In this document: in pieces, positions 13,880-27,129 of the stretch
How the letters are laid out: each line of letters starts with the position of its first letter
Position numbering within the stretch: the first letter of the stretch is position 1
Assembly: GCA_008360955.1 (NCBI GenBank)
Contig: LUCM01004076.1
Location: 283,485 to 347,484, forward strand
Source of the DNA: Fasciolopsis buskii
Taxonomy: Eukaryota > Platyhelminthes > Trematoda > Plagiorchiida > Fasciolidae
Direction: 5' to 3'
DNA length: 64,000 bases
Made by a program: the position numbers and the translations under genes
Notes under the pieces: generated by a model
Database searches by the model: none
Seen by the model: only the letters and a program-made list of their open reading frames with translations
Told to the model about the DNA's origin: nothing

Positions 13880-16170
13880 CACTTTGGACAACCATTAACC
13901 TTGCATCAACGTGCTATGGTTGTGGTTGCTATCTCACAAAATCATCCGCTGAAACAGAAAAAAACTAGAAATACTGAAAGATCATCTGCTACTTAGTAAG
14001 TTGAACAGCTATAAGAAAGAAGAAAAGTTTCGAGTGCAATAACGCCACTGACTGCGCTGCTGAGCCATTTCCTCTACTGTCTCCAACCGTTGATTCGGGC
14101 ATCTCGTCGACCCCAACCCGCTAGTCTAACCGCACCTACACGAGCCAGTCCACTGGTTAGAGCTTTCATACCTTTTACCCATATCATTTGCTGGCCACCT
14201 CGAACCATCCTCCAACCATTACCTGCCTCGGAGAATAGCCTACAACAAGACAGTTGTTTCGTGGGCATGTGCACATCATGTCCCAACCACCTCAACCCAT
14301 CATAATTTAGTGCCTGTTCTACAAGTTGAAATCTAGTATCCTTACGCCTAACTTCTGAGTTAGTCACAAAATTCTCCCACCATATTCTATCAATATTACG
14401 AGGACAATGGTGTTCAAAAACCGACATTCTGTGCATATCTTCTGCTCTCAGTGCCCACTTTTCGGAGCCACAGAGCAATATCGACCTGATTGCCTCTGTG
14501 TATACTGGACTTTAGTCAATTAGCGTGTGTCATGCCGACGCCACATGTGTTTCAGATTCGCAAATACCAATCTGGCTTTCTGTACACGCGAAAACACATC
14601 ATCCCATAGACTATCATCAGGTGAGATGCAACTGCCTAAGTAACTAAACTAGTTCACTTCATCTAGTTACTCCCTACAAAAAACAGATTCGGCTTTAAAC
14701 CAATCTAGTCCTACAACAACATTTTATATTTCTAAGGTTCAAAAAGTGTCCCAAACATACTTACACTGTCGTTTAGATAATCGTGGAGAACTGGCAACTT
14801 ACTTGGAGCTTCTCTCAGAAGCATAACATCAGCCGCATATCCCAAGTAAGACAGATTCCTGTCTGAGCAAATATCAATGCCACTATTCTCAAATGAGAAT
14901 AAGGCCATCATCATAAATATTTCAATGAAAAAATAAAACAAGGAGGGTGAATGAGGGCAACCCCGACGAACACCAGTTCCCATGGTGAACTCGGGTGAAA
15001 CGCTACCATATGTGTGAACTCGGCTTCGGCTATTCACAGACAGAAATCGAAAAATTGGGATGACTTTCTGTGGGACACCATTCAGTGAAAAGCACCACCA
15101 AAGTACTGCATGATCTACTAAATCGAACCCGGCTTTCAAATTCAGAAAGAAGTAATTCGTGGGTCTACGGAATATGTGCTTATGTCTTAAGTTCTGTCGC
15201 GAAGTGGAAATTTGGTCAACCCAGACCGGGATGGAAATCGGCTTCATTCTCACGCATACACCTTTTGTGAGAACTAGGCAGCCGGTTTTAGATGATGCCA
15301 GCAGCAGTTTGGCTGAGGTATTTACTAAATTAATTCGTCTGTGGTTTTTGCATGATAAACAATCATTTTTCTTGTAGGTCAGCACAGTCACTGATTCACA
15401 CCAGGTTTTAGGACTCAGTTAACCGTCCCTGACAGATCTCAGGGTTTCTGTTACCTCTCATGCTAACACTTCGCCACTTTCTTTAAAGAAGAATGGGGAC
15501 TCTCCACCTGGTTGGGCCGCATTATACCTTTTAGAGAAACCTATCTCCTTCATCATCCCCATTTCGGATGGAAAACTGGTGTACAACTACATTGGTTCAC
15601 TTGTGAGCATAACTTAAACGCCCACTTTGGCTCTGAGCCAACTAAACTGCTCACTCAAGTGTTCTGCCTAAACTATCAATTGTAGCTCCTGAGATTGCGT
15701 CCCTGTGCCGTCTGACTCCTTAATCACTTCGCTTCTTCCTCCGCTCCCATGGGTCAGTATTCTTAATCAGTCGGTAAAGGTTGCGAATACTTCCAATAGC
15801 TGCAGCTTTTCACACCTCTCTGTACTTCTTTATCCACCATTTTTCTCAAACTCCTGGTCAGTTGACGCCTGAGGGATCTGCGCGTCTCATTGTATGTTGC
15901 CTCCGGAGTGACGAATTTCTGAGCATCTAACAGTCGAGGATATCCATCGCTTCTGGGGTTTATGTGGCAAGGAGTCCTGAATGAAAGTTGTTGCTAAGCG
16001 CAGAGCTCCTTTGATCTGCTTTCACTGTTCACTTGGACCCTGGATACTTTTTAGAGGCAACAATCGCGTTGAGAGTTCCGACAAGAATTGTGGTCGGCGG
16101 TTTTCGTCTAGAATCAGCTGTGCCGGACAAGTGGTTTTTTGTTAGTGTGACCGAAGTGCGCATAAACGAC
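13880..16170 (-). mobile_element. RTE-clade LINE relic, copy A
   Basis: This is the 3' half of an RTE-type non-LTR retrotransposon, read from high to low coordinate. It starts just after the endonuclease (16080-16170 matches the same place in copy B), then carries the linker and the RT. The RT is open from 15391 to 14732 with blocks NHRRINLVN, FLNLKAGFDLVDHA, GTGVRRGCPHSPSLF and a damaged active site reading GYAADVMLL in place of YADD. The C-terminal region at 14478-14074 has SEKWALRAEDMHRMSVFEHHC, LRWLGHDVHM and VRLAGWGRRD. It ends with a translated tail like QWRSC and a short 3' UTR. Several stops and frameshifts separate the blocks, and loss of the first catalytic aspartate shows it is inactive. 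The 3' tail (minus TGCAAGGTTAATGG near 13890) is shared with copies B and C. The 5' breakpoint near 16170 is abrupt. Confidence 0.88.
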
Positions 16171-16583
16171 TGTTGATAGGGCTCCATTTTAACAGTGCAC
16201 GCTTCGCCCGCATGCTCAGTGAGATCCCAACGCCAGCCTGACCACCAGCGATCTAGGCCGGATCACCCGACACGCGAAGAGTAGAGCGAGAGAACGAGGT
16301 GCATGTGAACCACAAAGAGTGATCACGGAAGTGAGGTACTTTAAGCAGGCCTCGGAGACAGCATAAATCTGTTCTAAAAATTTCAGAAGTAATGGCAAGA
16401 ACAGGTTGTTGCCCTATTTGGGTGAATGTGTGGACTTTGAAGGCATCCCGGCGAAGTGAATACCTGGGCTTACGTAACTCTTGCGAACTATTTCTTCCCT
16501 ACCCCCCTAATCCTGCTATCAGATAAATCCGTCTAGTCGCACTTCATCGTGGCAACCTGCTTGGTTCCTTCGTCAGAAGAACA

Positions 16584-17021
16584 TCAATTAGGAAGGTTCC
16601 CTCCAATAAGGATGATAGAGTTATTCAGACTGTCGGTACTTTGCGGTTGCCCACACCGCAGAAAGAATGTTTCTTCAGGAACCTTAACCGGAGACTTTGA
16701 TTCAAAAGTCTTACCCACAAGGCAGTGAGGTGTTAATGCAGCAAGGTCACTGGGAGCAGGCGTATACTTATCACTGCCCACCTTGCTCGAAGCAATCTGT
16801 AGTGGGGTCCTGATTAGCTTGCGCGACGACCGACTCAGGATACCTAGTTGAGAGTAACGCCGTTTTATGGATTTCGTTATCAATATGTGGGTTTGTTTGG
16901 ATATCCCGATCCTGTCAGTTGGTCGACGGGACATGGAATTAGGCGTCAAACGTGGATGGGAAGCAAATACCAAACCACGTTTTTTCGAATACCATCCCAG
17001 CAGAGAAGAGCTGACTGTCAT
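16584..17021 (-). other. Unrecognised 145-codon ORF sharing a motif with 51.6 kb
   Basis: This frame is open for 145 codons from an ATG at 17021. It is basic and serine-rich, with no signal peptide or membrane segment. I do not recognise a family. A stretch reading LTPHCLVGKTFESKSP resembles LKPHCLVGQALEAKNQ in a minus-strand frame at about 51575-51645, and the underlying DNA matches over about 65 bases with scattered differences. This suggests that both are part of one repeat family rather than a host gene. It sits between RTE copy A and the Gypsy integrase relic. It could be a gag-like or ORF1-like remnant, or non-coding. Confidence 0.25.
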
Positions 17022-17239
17022 ACCATACGGTATTGTTTTCTGGGTGACTGCGTTGTAGGTTCCGTCGTCATTTGGACGATTGGTTTTATCTAATTTACTT
17101 TCTGATCATAGGGGCATTAACAAAATGAATGCACCAACGCACCTTGATTGCTAGTCTCCTTGGGTTGATGGTGAAATTGTGTAATTCTTCAAAAGCTATG
17201 GCATCTGTGTATGCACAGAACATATTCACAGCTTCGGAA

Positions 17240-17730
17240 ATGGAGGTTTTTTAAAATCCTATTTTGGATAGTTGCCGAGCTCTGGTTGTTGTTGACTCGC
17301 CTTCTCAATGGATTGATGTGGGCATTACAATATCTTCTGCCACTGAATCTACCAGCAGCGCGTTGTAAAAAAAATATTTCAGTCTTCAGGGTGAGCCCCA
17401 AGCTTTGGTTGTCGATAATGGAAACCAATTCAGTGCTAAGAAGATCACTTGTGGGCTCAGGGGAGTACGTTTTTGTTACCAGCTGACTGTCATCTAAACA
17501 TCCATAACCCAATGGATTAGTGCAGAAACTTGTTCTAACTCTGAAACATGTAATGAAATTGTTCAGTTCTTTAAACGTCTACACTCTTACTGAAGCTATT
17601 CTGGTTCAATTATCTGCGCCCGTGGCCACATCTGCTTCCATGTATGTTCGTGTTTACTGTGGCAGACGAGCACGATTCAGATGTACGTGTAGAAGACGCA
17701 GAAGAGGTCGACACACCGGAAGCTAAATTG
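17240..17730 (+). mobile_element. Ty3/Gypsy integrase core relic
   Basis: This is a decayed copy of the retroviral-type integrase catalytic core, which joins element cDNA to the host genome. Reading across frames gives VVVDSPSQWIDV, where Gypsy integrases have a D-x-F/Y-S-x-W block with the first catalytic aspartate. It is followed by EPQALVVDNGNQFSAKKIT, the second catalytic block (DNG-QF). In a shifted frame comes HPITNGLVQKLVLTLKHV-like coding where the HPQSNG-E block with the third acidic residue should be, so the catalytic glutamate appears lost. An in-frame stop and at least one frameshift are present. No reverse transcriptase was recognised upstream and no LTR was identified. The arginine-rich and acidic frames at 17640-17840 may be the degraded tail of the polyprotein. 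Confidence 0.7.
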
Positions 17731-18099
17731 GGAATCACGGAAATCCAAACCCATGACTGCAGTTGTACTCACGATCCCGGAAGAGAAGGCCACTTGTGGA
17801 TGTCCACAGTGCAAACCCACTTTTCCTCGGTGCGATGATTAGCACAGTAGTGAAGCCTGAGTACGTCCAGAAAAAATAAGTCTGACGGTCGAACATCTCT
17901 AGCATCAGTTGAACAACACAAGAGGCTTGAAATTGAACCGACTTCAAGCCGAAGACAATCACGGAGGTATCCATGCCCCCTAGTCCTCTAGCTGATTGAA
18001 AGTGGTCTGATGTGTGACACATTCAAATTGGAGCGGAGGCGGCATTCGATATTAGGATCAAAGGATGGACACTGAACCTGTTAGACGTAAGAAGCCGGC

Positions 18100-18265
18100 T
18101 GATGAGCTTCATCCTGTGTGGACCTAAGTAAACTACTTGATTATGACAAATGCACAAAAACTGTCGTGTTGGGCAGCTAGAGACCATTTGATCGTTTCGC
18201 TTGATTGAGCCGGATGGGATTAAACAAGGATCGAGACGACGGACTGAAGAAGTTAGAGCAAGAAA
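18100..18265 (+). repeat. Segment shared with 39.5 kb (copy 1)
   Basis: The stretch from ATGACAAATG (18141) through the GGATGGGATTAAACAAGGATC region to the AGAAATCGCG area aligns with 39519-39640 in the same orientation. Blocks such as TTTGATC, TTCG-TTG, AGCCGG-TGG-ATTA and GA-GAC-GACTGAAG are conserved. The family is not identified. Copy 1 lies about 500 bp downstream of a Gypsy integrase relic, so it may be the 3' region of an LTR element. Confidence 0.5.
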
Positions 18266-18269
18266 TCGC

Positions 18270-21200
18270 GAAAAAACGAGATTAGAAAACAGAACGCATA
18301 TTAACCAGACGGTAATTCGCCAATTCATTTGGCTGAAGACGCTGTCAGCAAAATCACTCACGGATGCATATTATTCTGAGACGCGCAATCCGGGGAATGG
18401 AGCAGGAACAGCGCAAAACATGTCCCGACTATTCCAGTGGTTCGATTCTCAGTAGCGTTTGGCTATGTAATATACTATGCAACGCAAAGCGTTTACCAAT
18501 GTTTCGCCAACTATTCGATCTTTTTCCAGGTTGATTTGTCCGCAGATGATGAGAGCTGCTGGTGGAAAACTACTGACAGAGGCGTGGTCAGGAGAGTGAT
18601 CGAAACGAGATGAAAAATTATCGTGCCAATAAGGGGAAACTTCATCTGTTTGTGAACCTTTTGTTCTGATTTAGATGAACAGGAATGCTTTGTACTCATT
18701 CACTTTACCCGAGAATTTGGAAACCCAGTCCACTCGCCCAGGCTCTCCAGTCCTTGTTTACGATGATGGAGAGTAAGAATACATTTTGTGACAACTGTTG
18801 ACCGCTCAGGAAAGCTATGCTAATTAGAAAAGTGTATTTTATGGATTACTGGCTTGAAGTAACAGTTCATTCTAGAATAATTGTTAATCGTAACTGTGCC
18901 CACTTGTTATCGATTTCTCCGGCACAAAAAGTAGGAAAGGAAAGATGAACAGACCGAAAAAAGCTGAGGGAATAACGTGAAAATTGCATACGTGTCAAAT
19001 TTCGATTTGTCTCTCCCGAAAGGGTTCGTCACTACATGCCGGAATGCTCCCCTCGATTGCTTCTCACCTCGCTCTGACCAGCCGCAATCTAGGCGAAAAC
19101 CTCAGTATTACGTTATAGGCTACCGGAATGTTATTCTCATCATGAGCAGGATTAACGCACAAATTCATCTAGGTGTTTGTTTAAACACCATTTCCACACT
19201 TGGTCTCGTATTACGAATTTTACAAAACCTACTGCCATCAAGCTAAATTGTCGAGCGTTTGGCCTACTCATTTTGTAGATCGACTGAAATATGCTTTTGA
19301 TTAGCATGACTGCACTTCTGGGAATGCAATTGGAACTCGTAGGCAGCAAAGGTAACACATTCCATCCGATATGGAATTAATCAGACAAACGTTTAGTTGC
19401 ATTTAAATTGTTAATAAAAAAAGAAAGTCAAAGCGTATACCGGATAAGATGAAATGACAACCTATGCATATAGGTTGAATCCTGTACCGGATGCTTGTCA
19501 GCATAACAGTCGTTCGGCTAATCATAATACAACTCTTACCGCACGAACAACCGAGGTAACGCAAGTCGGGACTCCTAGTGTAATGCCAGATAATCCATAG
19601 GTGAATCGTACAAACCTAGACTTTGATGAAATTTAGTTTGCTCCTGTTGTCTCGGGATGGAAACTTTCGGGATTTTGTTTTATCATAAAGCCAATCATCA
19701 TGAACATCTATCTGCATTTATTCTATAAAGCAAACTTAAGCGTCAAAATGTAACTTGCAAAGACAGTCAGAAAATGGGTCATTATCAGGGTAATAGTTCG
19801 GCCATAGAGGAAGTGGTTACAACTTTCAGCTTGTCGTGAAAAGTGTGATTTTGTATTAATTAGACACAAACCACAATTGGACCAATTCGATCCATCCTAA
19901 AATCACCAATACGTCATCCATCTCACGCTGATCGACGCTCAGCCTCTTTGAATTACGCTTCTGGTTCAATGCAAAGTAAGGTTCATACCACCATCCTACT
20001 TTTGATTAAACCATGTTTGTTGTCCTCGCCGAGCCTTTGTTTGATAAACTAACCGAGTCTCCATTATAAACACAGTTGAACACCTGTTTGTGCTTTGTTT
20101 TAGTCTTCCATGCAGGCTACCTGGGTTGGTTGGAGTCCGCGATAGACATTCATCCCGGCATGGCCGTTTAATTATTCCATACCATTGTGGATGTCTAACA
20201 ACTTTGAACATATATTTATCATTAATAGAAATAATAAGGGAATTTCGATCCCTTTATTTATCATTCAATAGAAATCCAAGGCCTACGGAATGGAGCTTCA
20301 TTCACTGAAAGGCCACCAAATAGAGAAGTGACTGGTAGGGAGAGCACTTTAACTTGCGATCTTCATGTCTCTATGTCACGACTTTTTCTGTTTGACCGCC
20401 ACTGGTATCTTCCATTTTTGTTTTACTGTTGCGAACGAATGTGCGTCGTGAGTAGAAATTTATGTACTCACCAGTGTTTCGCCTAGGTGTATACCCAGTC
20501 CACGGAGAGCCCAAAGAAGAATGAGGTTTGATCAGAATGTGCTGCGTGTCCTCTACTAGAAAGGATAGTGATCTGTGGTGCACCGGACTTTACTTATTGC
20601 CGAAATTTAGCTATAGGTAACCATGTGGTGACCCACAGAGCAACGTCTTTTACAAGTTAAGTGGAGAGATGATTTAAAGACTGATTGATTCATCGTCCAC
20701 TTGTATTCCCTATTGACTGTCATGTATTCTTTTTCATACAAACGAGTTTGGTTCCCGTTTGGTAACAGGTAAACATTGCAATTGTTTTTTTCAAGAAGTC
20801 GCGACTTCTTGGACAGACGATCATCGCAAGCCTATACGTTGTTCTTTTGTTCGATTGTTCTCATTCATCCTTGGAACGACATAAGTGGTTTGAACGTTTA
20901 GTAGTAGGACATTTTCAGGTGTGAGGATTTTTCCGAGTGATCTTAATTCAAGGAAACTGTAGTGAAAAAACCGTCGACTTTCCGTGCAGTTTTCTATGAA
21001 TTAAATTTTGAGGTAACTGGGATAAGCCAGCGTTTGTTCGAATGGAAGGCCGCCTGGTATACGCACGGGAGGGGGATCACCTATTGTCCTAGAAAAATTC
21101 TGCGATTACCTCAGTATTCTGTGCTGAAAAATACAACAGAAAGCGCAGAGAAATTGGTCATCATTTACTTAATGTCGAGAATTATTAATCTTCCTGGACA

Positions 21201-24200
21201 AGTGAAGACACAGGTATGTCATTTTGTCTTTCCAATGTGCGAATTGGGGCGGCCTATAGTCCTAACTCGATTATTGCTACCCACATTTTTGCGGCAACAG
21301 AAAATGAGGCCATACCCAACCGTATATTTCAGGTTTAAATTCTATTGTCGGTCGTAAGACTTCGTGGATTGTATGCTGTCGATGGAAAAACTGATCGGCA
21401 GTAGGAGAATTCTAACTGGGGGTAGGCACGTTCATCCTTCACGTCAGCGAATTCATGACCAGCGGAGTTGGGACAGCCACATCGAGTTCACGAGGTTTGT
21501 CAACGCATTATTGGGCCTTGACGAGTTTCACTCACTGCAGGATTTGTAATGCACTCTCTGATTAGATTACCTATCACCTTGGAATATTCCAACTCCATTG
21601 GGGCTACCGCCAGCATCCGTTTGTCATCTTAGTGCGCAGGGGAATCAGAAAATCGAGAACAAAATCGAAAATCGAACAAAACTGAACTGACATTGATACG
21701 TATGACACAAAGACAAAAACTAGTGGGTATTCACGTAGTGCAAAGCAAAAGCAAACAGCATAAGGCGAATATGAGTTATGAGCATTAGCAACATCAGAAA
21801 TGACTTCATTTTGTAAACTCTTATCTTTCATCTTTCCTTAAAAATGAAACGACGATATACATCACACTTTCTGGACGGGGGTCCAGACCAACTGACAGTT
21901 GCCAAATTAATGAAATTACAAACTGGAAAACCACAAACTGAGGTGGCTACGTTTTTTTTGAACTGAACTCAGGACTCCAATAGAGGAATCAGGAAGCCAG
22001 TTAGCAATGTGACCAACGGTGAAAGGTGAGAGCATTCAAAAATTGACCAGCAGTGGATGTAATAATTGTTCACCTTTTCTCAACAGGATAGGTCACGTGA
22101 TCCGAATGACCATGTTCGTAAAACTTGCTTACCCAATGGGCGGCTGTCATTCTCCTGGTCTGAGCAAATGAAACTGACGAAATCAGTTATAATGATTAGG
22201 AAACAAAATTGTCCGGGATTCCGAAGTTTGAAAAACTGCAGCTTTTAGAAATAAGCAAAACCAGAGTGAAAGAATAAATGAGTAGGACGGAAAAGTAATC
22301 GCAAAGATATTTTTCGATTTAATAAAAAATTCCAAACTTAGTATTAGCTTAGACCATTTTAAGGGTTAAAAGCAATTTCTGTTTAGAAATTATTAATAGC
22401 ATCTTGATTCAGACCCAATTGTCTGAAATAGACGGAACAACTCTGTACGTCATTACGAAGGAACCCGTTAATGAGTGCGGGAGAACGAAAGTCTGAAGGC
22501 TTTTGGGTTTATCATGAACATAGAGTCGCGGAATTCGCATTACTGTTAAACACGGAGACTTGCTAATGAAACCACGCCTCAGTCAGTATTAGGTCGTCAT
22601 ATGCGAATGGACTATGAACTAGTTAACTCTGGAAATTCAGTAATTTAGAATTTTTCCAGGTCTCACAGGGTGACCTCTGGCCTCACTTAGCAAGAGGAAC
22701 AAACTAGGCTGAACTATATTCACCAGGGTCAATCATGGTACCCTAAATGCACTGGCCTTGATACCGAATGGTCTGTGATGAGTCTACGTGTAATTCATGT
22801 CATGCAACCTTGCCCCGCTTCGCGTTAATCTGCTTAGACAACCGGGCAATGAGACTGGCAGTGACTGGTGGTAGTGAAATCCAGACAATCCTCGAAGGCC
22901 ATTAGAAGGAATACTCTCCGCCAATCAAGATACCTCCAAATCTAAATAAGTCTTTAGTTACAAATAAAACTTAAACTTATTTCCTGTCTGTTGTGCTCTT
23001 TTCGTTGTCTTGGTTTGCGTAACTTGGATCGAAGTCAATCCAATCCTCACTGATAATTCATGTTCGTTCGTTATTGGGACTTGCCGGATTCAGTATTCGA
23101 ACACATTTAGGTTCCCACATACTCAGTTTCATCCGAATGATTCGGAAAAGACTGCCCGAGTGTTTTCAAAAACTCTGCCTATTCAGTACACGCTTGTTTA
23201 TGCGTTTGTTTGTTCACAGCAGTCATGAACACATGATAGTGGTTACTGTCAGAGTGCCTTGACGTTCGATCTACTCACAGTATGGTCAATGCTGCCTTCG
23301 TACCACCTTAGGTGAGGTCAGAGGCACCCGAAATCGGTGATGTGGTGGCTAGTATAAAAGACATTCCCGGTCAGCGGTGGCAAAATCAAAATTACTATTC
23401 AACACAAAAATATATTCTCCCCGAAGAAGAATTACTGCACTTCCATTCGATGTAGTGGTGGAAAATTGCATCCTTATTAAAACTATATTACAGTCGAAAG
23501 TAGAATAGAGACGGGCGATGAGGTCTTTGGCGAATATATCATTCGAATTTTACTTGTCTTATGAAGGTCACAAATATAGTGTATGGGTTTCAAACAGTTG
23601 CAATGCCAATGCGAAAGAAGAAACAGTTGAATAAAAAAGTTCCATATGAGGAGAGTAACTAAAGCCATACTTTAATCACATGTGAAATACAAAGCAAAAG
23701 AAGAAGCTCTTTGACGATGTCGCACAATCTTTTTACCTTTTAGTATCGTATAAAATTGTTCATTATTATCTGAAAGTATAAGTTAAAAACAGAGAAGTGG
23801 CTGAGGAGGAAAAAAGTGATATTCATGTCTAAAATCCAAGGTGATGGGAGTTTGATTTCCGCCGGTCAAAAGTTGACAGATCCTGGAAGGAATCGAACTT
23901 GCAAACCAACAAGCCGAAATCAGGCACCTCATTCATCAGGCCAAATTCCGCAAGTTGCAATAAGTGAGCAGCAAAAGGTGCAAGGAGTCGAAATATCCGT
24001 AGCACAGGTGCGAAGATCAATACAAATTTGGCGAGAATGCCTCGGACACGTCAGCGAACAAGACCAGAGAAGATTGGATACTGTCCACGGGGAACCAAGA
24101 GGAAATTCTCAATTTGACTAATAGGCCAAATCCTTGTGTCTGCTCGACTTAGCTGCTCCGCATAGTATTGACGGAAACTGGAGATAACGAGGTGCAAATG

Positions 24201-25070
24201 GAATAGATTTTAAATTGATTAGTCGTAGTCAGGTAAAAAGTTTTTCCTTTCGTGACACGCGGCAGGATGAAGCTAGTAAATAGTGAAGTTATTTTTCCTA
24301 AAATCCGTCGCTCTTGAAGTTAGCATTTATAATTTATTTCAAACGAATTTGATTTCGATAGCCTGACTGGGATGGTCTAAAATATTTCGCCCGGTAATTT
24401 TACCCTGGTCTCGGTTGCTTTTACCTTTCCTTTCAAGAGTGAAACCCTTCTCAGTGCCGACGATAAAATGGCTAATGGAGGGGTAATGGGTATCTATGCA
24501 TAGGATACTCTATTTGGTTGTTTTTTGTTTCGGCTAGCTACTCTGAGAAATTATTGATGTTTTAGTCAAAAAAGCCACATGTTTATCTTACGTGGTGACA
24601 TGGTAACACGGTAACATTCGAATTCAGACAAGTTAGAAACCTCGAGTGCTGAAATAACTATCAGAACCACACACTGCGTAGTTAATTTCATTTAGAAAAA
24701 ACTTCGTTCATTTATTTGACTGTTGCTATTCCAGTCGTAATATTCTCCGGTTGGTTATCTCTCTGGGGACTCATACGGAAACTCGTCCGGTGCATATGCA
24801 CATCAAGTCGCATGCTTCTAGCACCAGACTAACTTGCTCGACCGTATCAATGCCCAACATCGGTGTGTGGGCAAAAGTACCAGGTGTAGGTGAATTTGTG
24901 CGCGGCAGCAAATTAGGGCCTCTGGTGTTCCAGGAACGGAATATTTGTTTACCAACGCTGCGAGAAGAGACAGATAATCGTTAATACTTTGCAACCCACA
25001 CCCGTTTGTTTATTTTCTCGATACTGAAATTGAAACAACCGATTTTGTGTTCGTTCCTAAGAACTTAGCT
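18270..25070. other. Gene-poor sequence, nothing recognised
   Basis: No gene, RNA or mobile element was recognised. The longest frames are 131 codons (20962-21357, +) and 101 codons (23816-24121, +, glutamine-rich). Neither shows a known motif, and both fall among many short random frames. The sequence is moderately AT-rich. Confidence 0.6.
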
Positions 25071-25076
25071 GTTTTA

Positions 25077-25359
25077 CCATTTCCCGTGTGATTGCGGAAG
25101 CATGTTAGAAATATTCGAATATGAGTAAAACAAGCCCCTTTTTCACAAGATTTTTCAAGGGTACATTTGCTCGCAGATTGTAGAGCAATCCATGGATAAT
25201 TATTTCATCATACAATACGTACTCACAAATATGCCCGTGTAAGGATAAATCACGCTTCCAGACTATGCAATCGGGATCTCAGCTGAATAACATTTTCGAA
25301 TAGTTCTGACATAATTCCGAGTAGTTTTGGCATGGTTCCTCAATAACGTGGGAAATAGG
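25077..25359. mobile_element. MITE-like TIR element, copy M1
   Basis: This is a 283-bp non-autonomous element with imperfect terminal inverted repeats of about 43 bp. The left end reads CCATTTCCCGTGTGATTGCG and the right end, on the other strand, reads CCTATTTCCCACGTTATTGA. The right end contains two tandem 21-bp units (GAATAGTTCTGACATAATTCC, then GAGTAGTTTTGGCATGGTTCC). It has no coding capacity. The core 25144-25316 is matched in inverted orientation by 27155-27327 at 171 of 173 positions. I see no clear target-site duplication, so the superfamily is not assigned. Confidence 0.65.
25144..25316 (+). repeat. Left arm of near-perfect 173-bp inverted repeat
   Basis: Aligning base by base with the reverse complement of 27155-27327 gives only two differences (A/G in the AATRTGCC context, C/T in CTGAYATA). 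The arms enclose 1838 bp. A transcript crossing both could fold into a 173-bp hairpin. Confidence 0.95.
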
Positions 25360-27129
25360 ATAACAAGTGTTTTCCAGGTCTGTCGTGCGTACCACAGAGC
25401 TTCCAGCAATAATCAATTTACATTGATTGTGACCGCTTGAAGGAAATATTTGCGTTTTCTGTCTCTGCAACTGAAAAACCAATCGGACGATATCTAGTAA
25501 ACGCGGTAGTCTTATCGTGATGGCATCCACGGGCGGCCTATTCCCCGAATGATATCAACTCTCGGTAGTCTTGTACTATTGTTGCGGTGTCCTGTTGAAG
25601 TACATTTTTTTCAGGAGTCCAATTGTCGAAGACGGTTAAAAGATGGTGCTGCAAGATATTCTGTATTTACATATTTATCTTTGATGTGTTTCCGAAATAA
25701 AAACGGACTCAAGTACCGCGAAGTCCGGGTTATATCTTTGATTGTTTTGTTGTTGTTGCTTGGCTTCAGCTCAGAACGACGACGTCTACTTAAGTCACGG
25801 ACATAAAAAAATTACCTCATCGGTGAATAGACTTCGGAAAACGGTCCCACGGCGTTAGAAATCAAAAGCGAATAGAATCCTTCATGATCGAACCGGTGCA
25901 CTTCAGTTCAAGGGGCCTGTCTAAAGCCGCACTCCTTCAAAACGCGACCGACCGAATTGCAACTCAAGTCACATGCTTCAGTAAGTTCAGCTTCTTCAGA
26001 AATGGTACATCGTAGGTGTGTGAATGGCTTTTTCCTATCAAGTTATTCAACACTGCTACGATTTTGAATATTATCATATTGTATATACAAGTAAATTACT
26101 AAATAGCGAATTACTCAGCATCGATTAATTAACATGAAAAGGCGTACATATTCACTCCCCTAAAAAATTAACTTCCTAGCCGAGTGTTAGAAATCATTCG
26201 CATTTGAAAAAAATTCAAGCAATTTATCTTAGATCCATAAAATTTCCAAAATATCATTAAAATTTTTTGCCTTGTTAGAACGTATTCAATATTCAATCAC
26301 ATTTCCGGCTGGTAAATCAATTTAGGGGACAAGTTAACCCTTCCCGCAAATGACGATTGAATATACGATCACTAGAGAATTACTTGTAAAATGCATCGAA
26401 ACCAACTTGTATTTCCTATCCATCACTTGTATTTTATATCTTTGTTTTGCATATAGCGTAGTGCATGGGTATCATATGTGTTCTAATTTGGACATTATGG
26501 ATGCACGCACAGGGTTCATAAGGAATTAAACTGCGCCGATTTGCCGTGAGCACATTCGATCGCTTTCCGACACCGGACGCGGGCTGGCTGCAAGTCTTCA
26601 TTGCAGGACGGAAATTCGCTCTGCCCTCAATGGCGCTAATTTTTTGTCATGGCCGAATGACTGCGGATCGATATTCAGGCATGGATCCATTTTTGCCGAA
26701 GCAAGTAAGCCCAAACGGCACCTGTGTCGCGTTGGCGTCTGAGCTCGCTGTCCGTTTCGACTAGCTTGACGTATGGCTTTGACTGCAAAAGTACACATAA
26801 TGACAAACCCACCAGCTCAGATCCATGGAGGCTTGCCTGGGCCGGGACCATAATTGAGAAGTCCCCTTGGCTTGACCACGCAGTACACCTTTCGCACAGG
26901 GTTTCAGCCGGATGGGACCATTTGGCGTTTTTCGGCTGAACGTCCATACAAAAGTGCCTGTGCCTTCCGCGTTATTGATTTGCCAAGCTCTAGATTGCCT
27001 AGCCGTAGCCGATACATCTGACCATCAATTTTCCGCCTTTTGTAATTTTATTATTTGGTTTCACTTATCCCTTTGTTCTTCCGCAAACTTAAAAGAAATA
27101 ACTTTCAGCTTATTTGAAATACCTGAAAC
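25360..27129. other. Spacer between inverted MITE copies; AT-rich then GC-rich block
   Basis: The first part (to about 26520) is AT-rich with no recognised content. About 26540-27000 is abruptly richer in G, C and CpG. Three overlapping frames are open there: 26546-26764 (+), 26598-26798 (-) and 26675-26947 (-). Several frames open at once is typical of high GC rather than of coding, and I recognise no domain. It may be a separate insertion. Confidence 0.5.
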
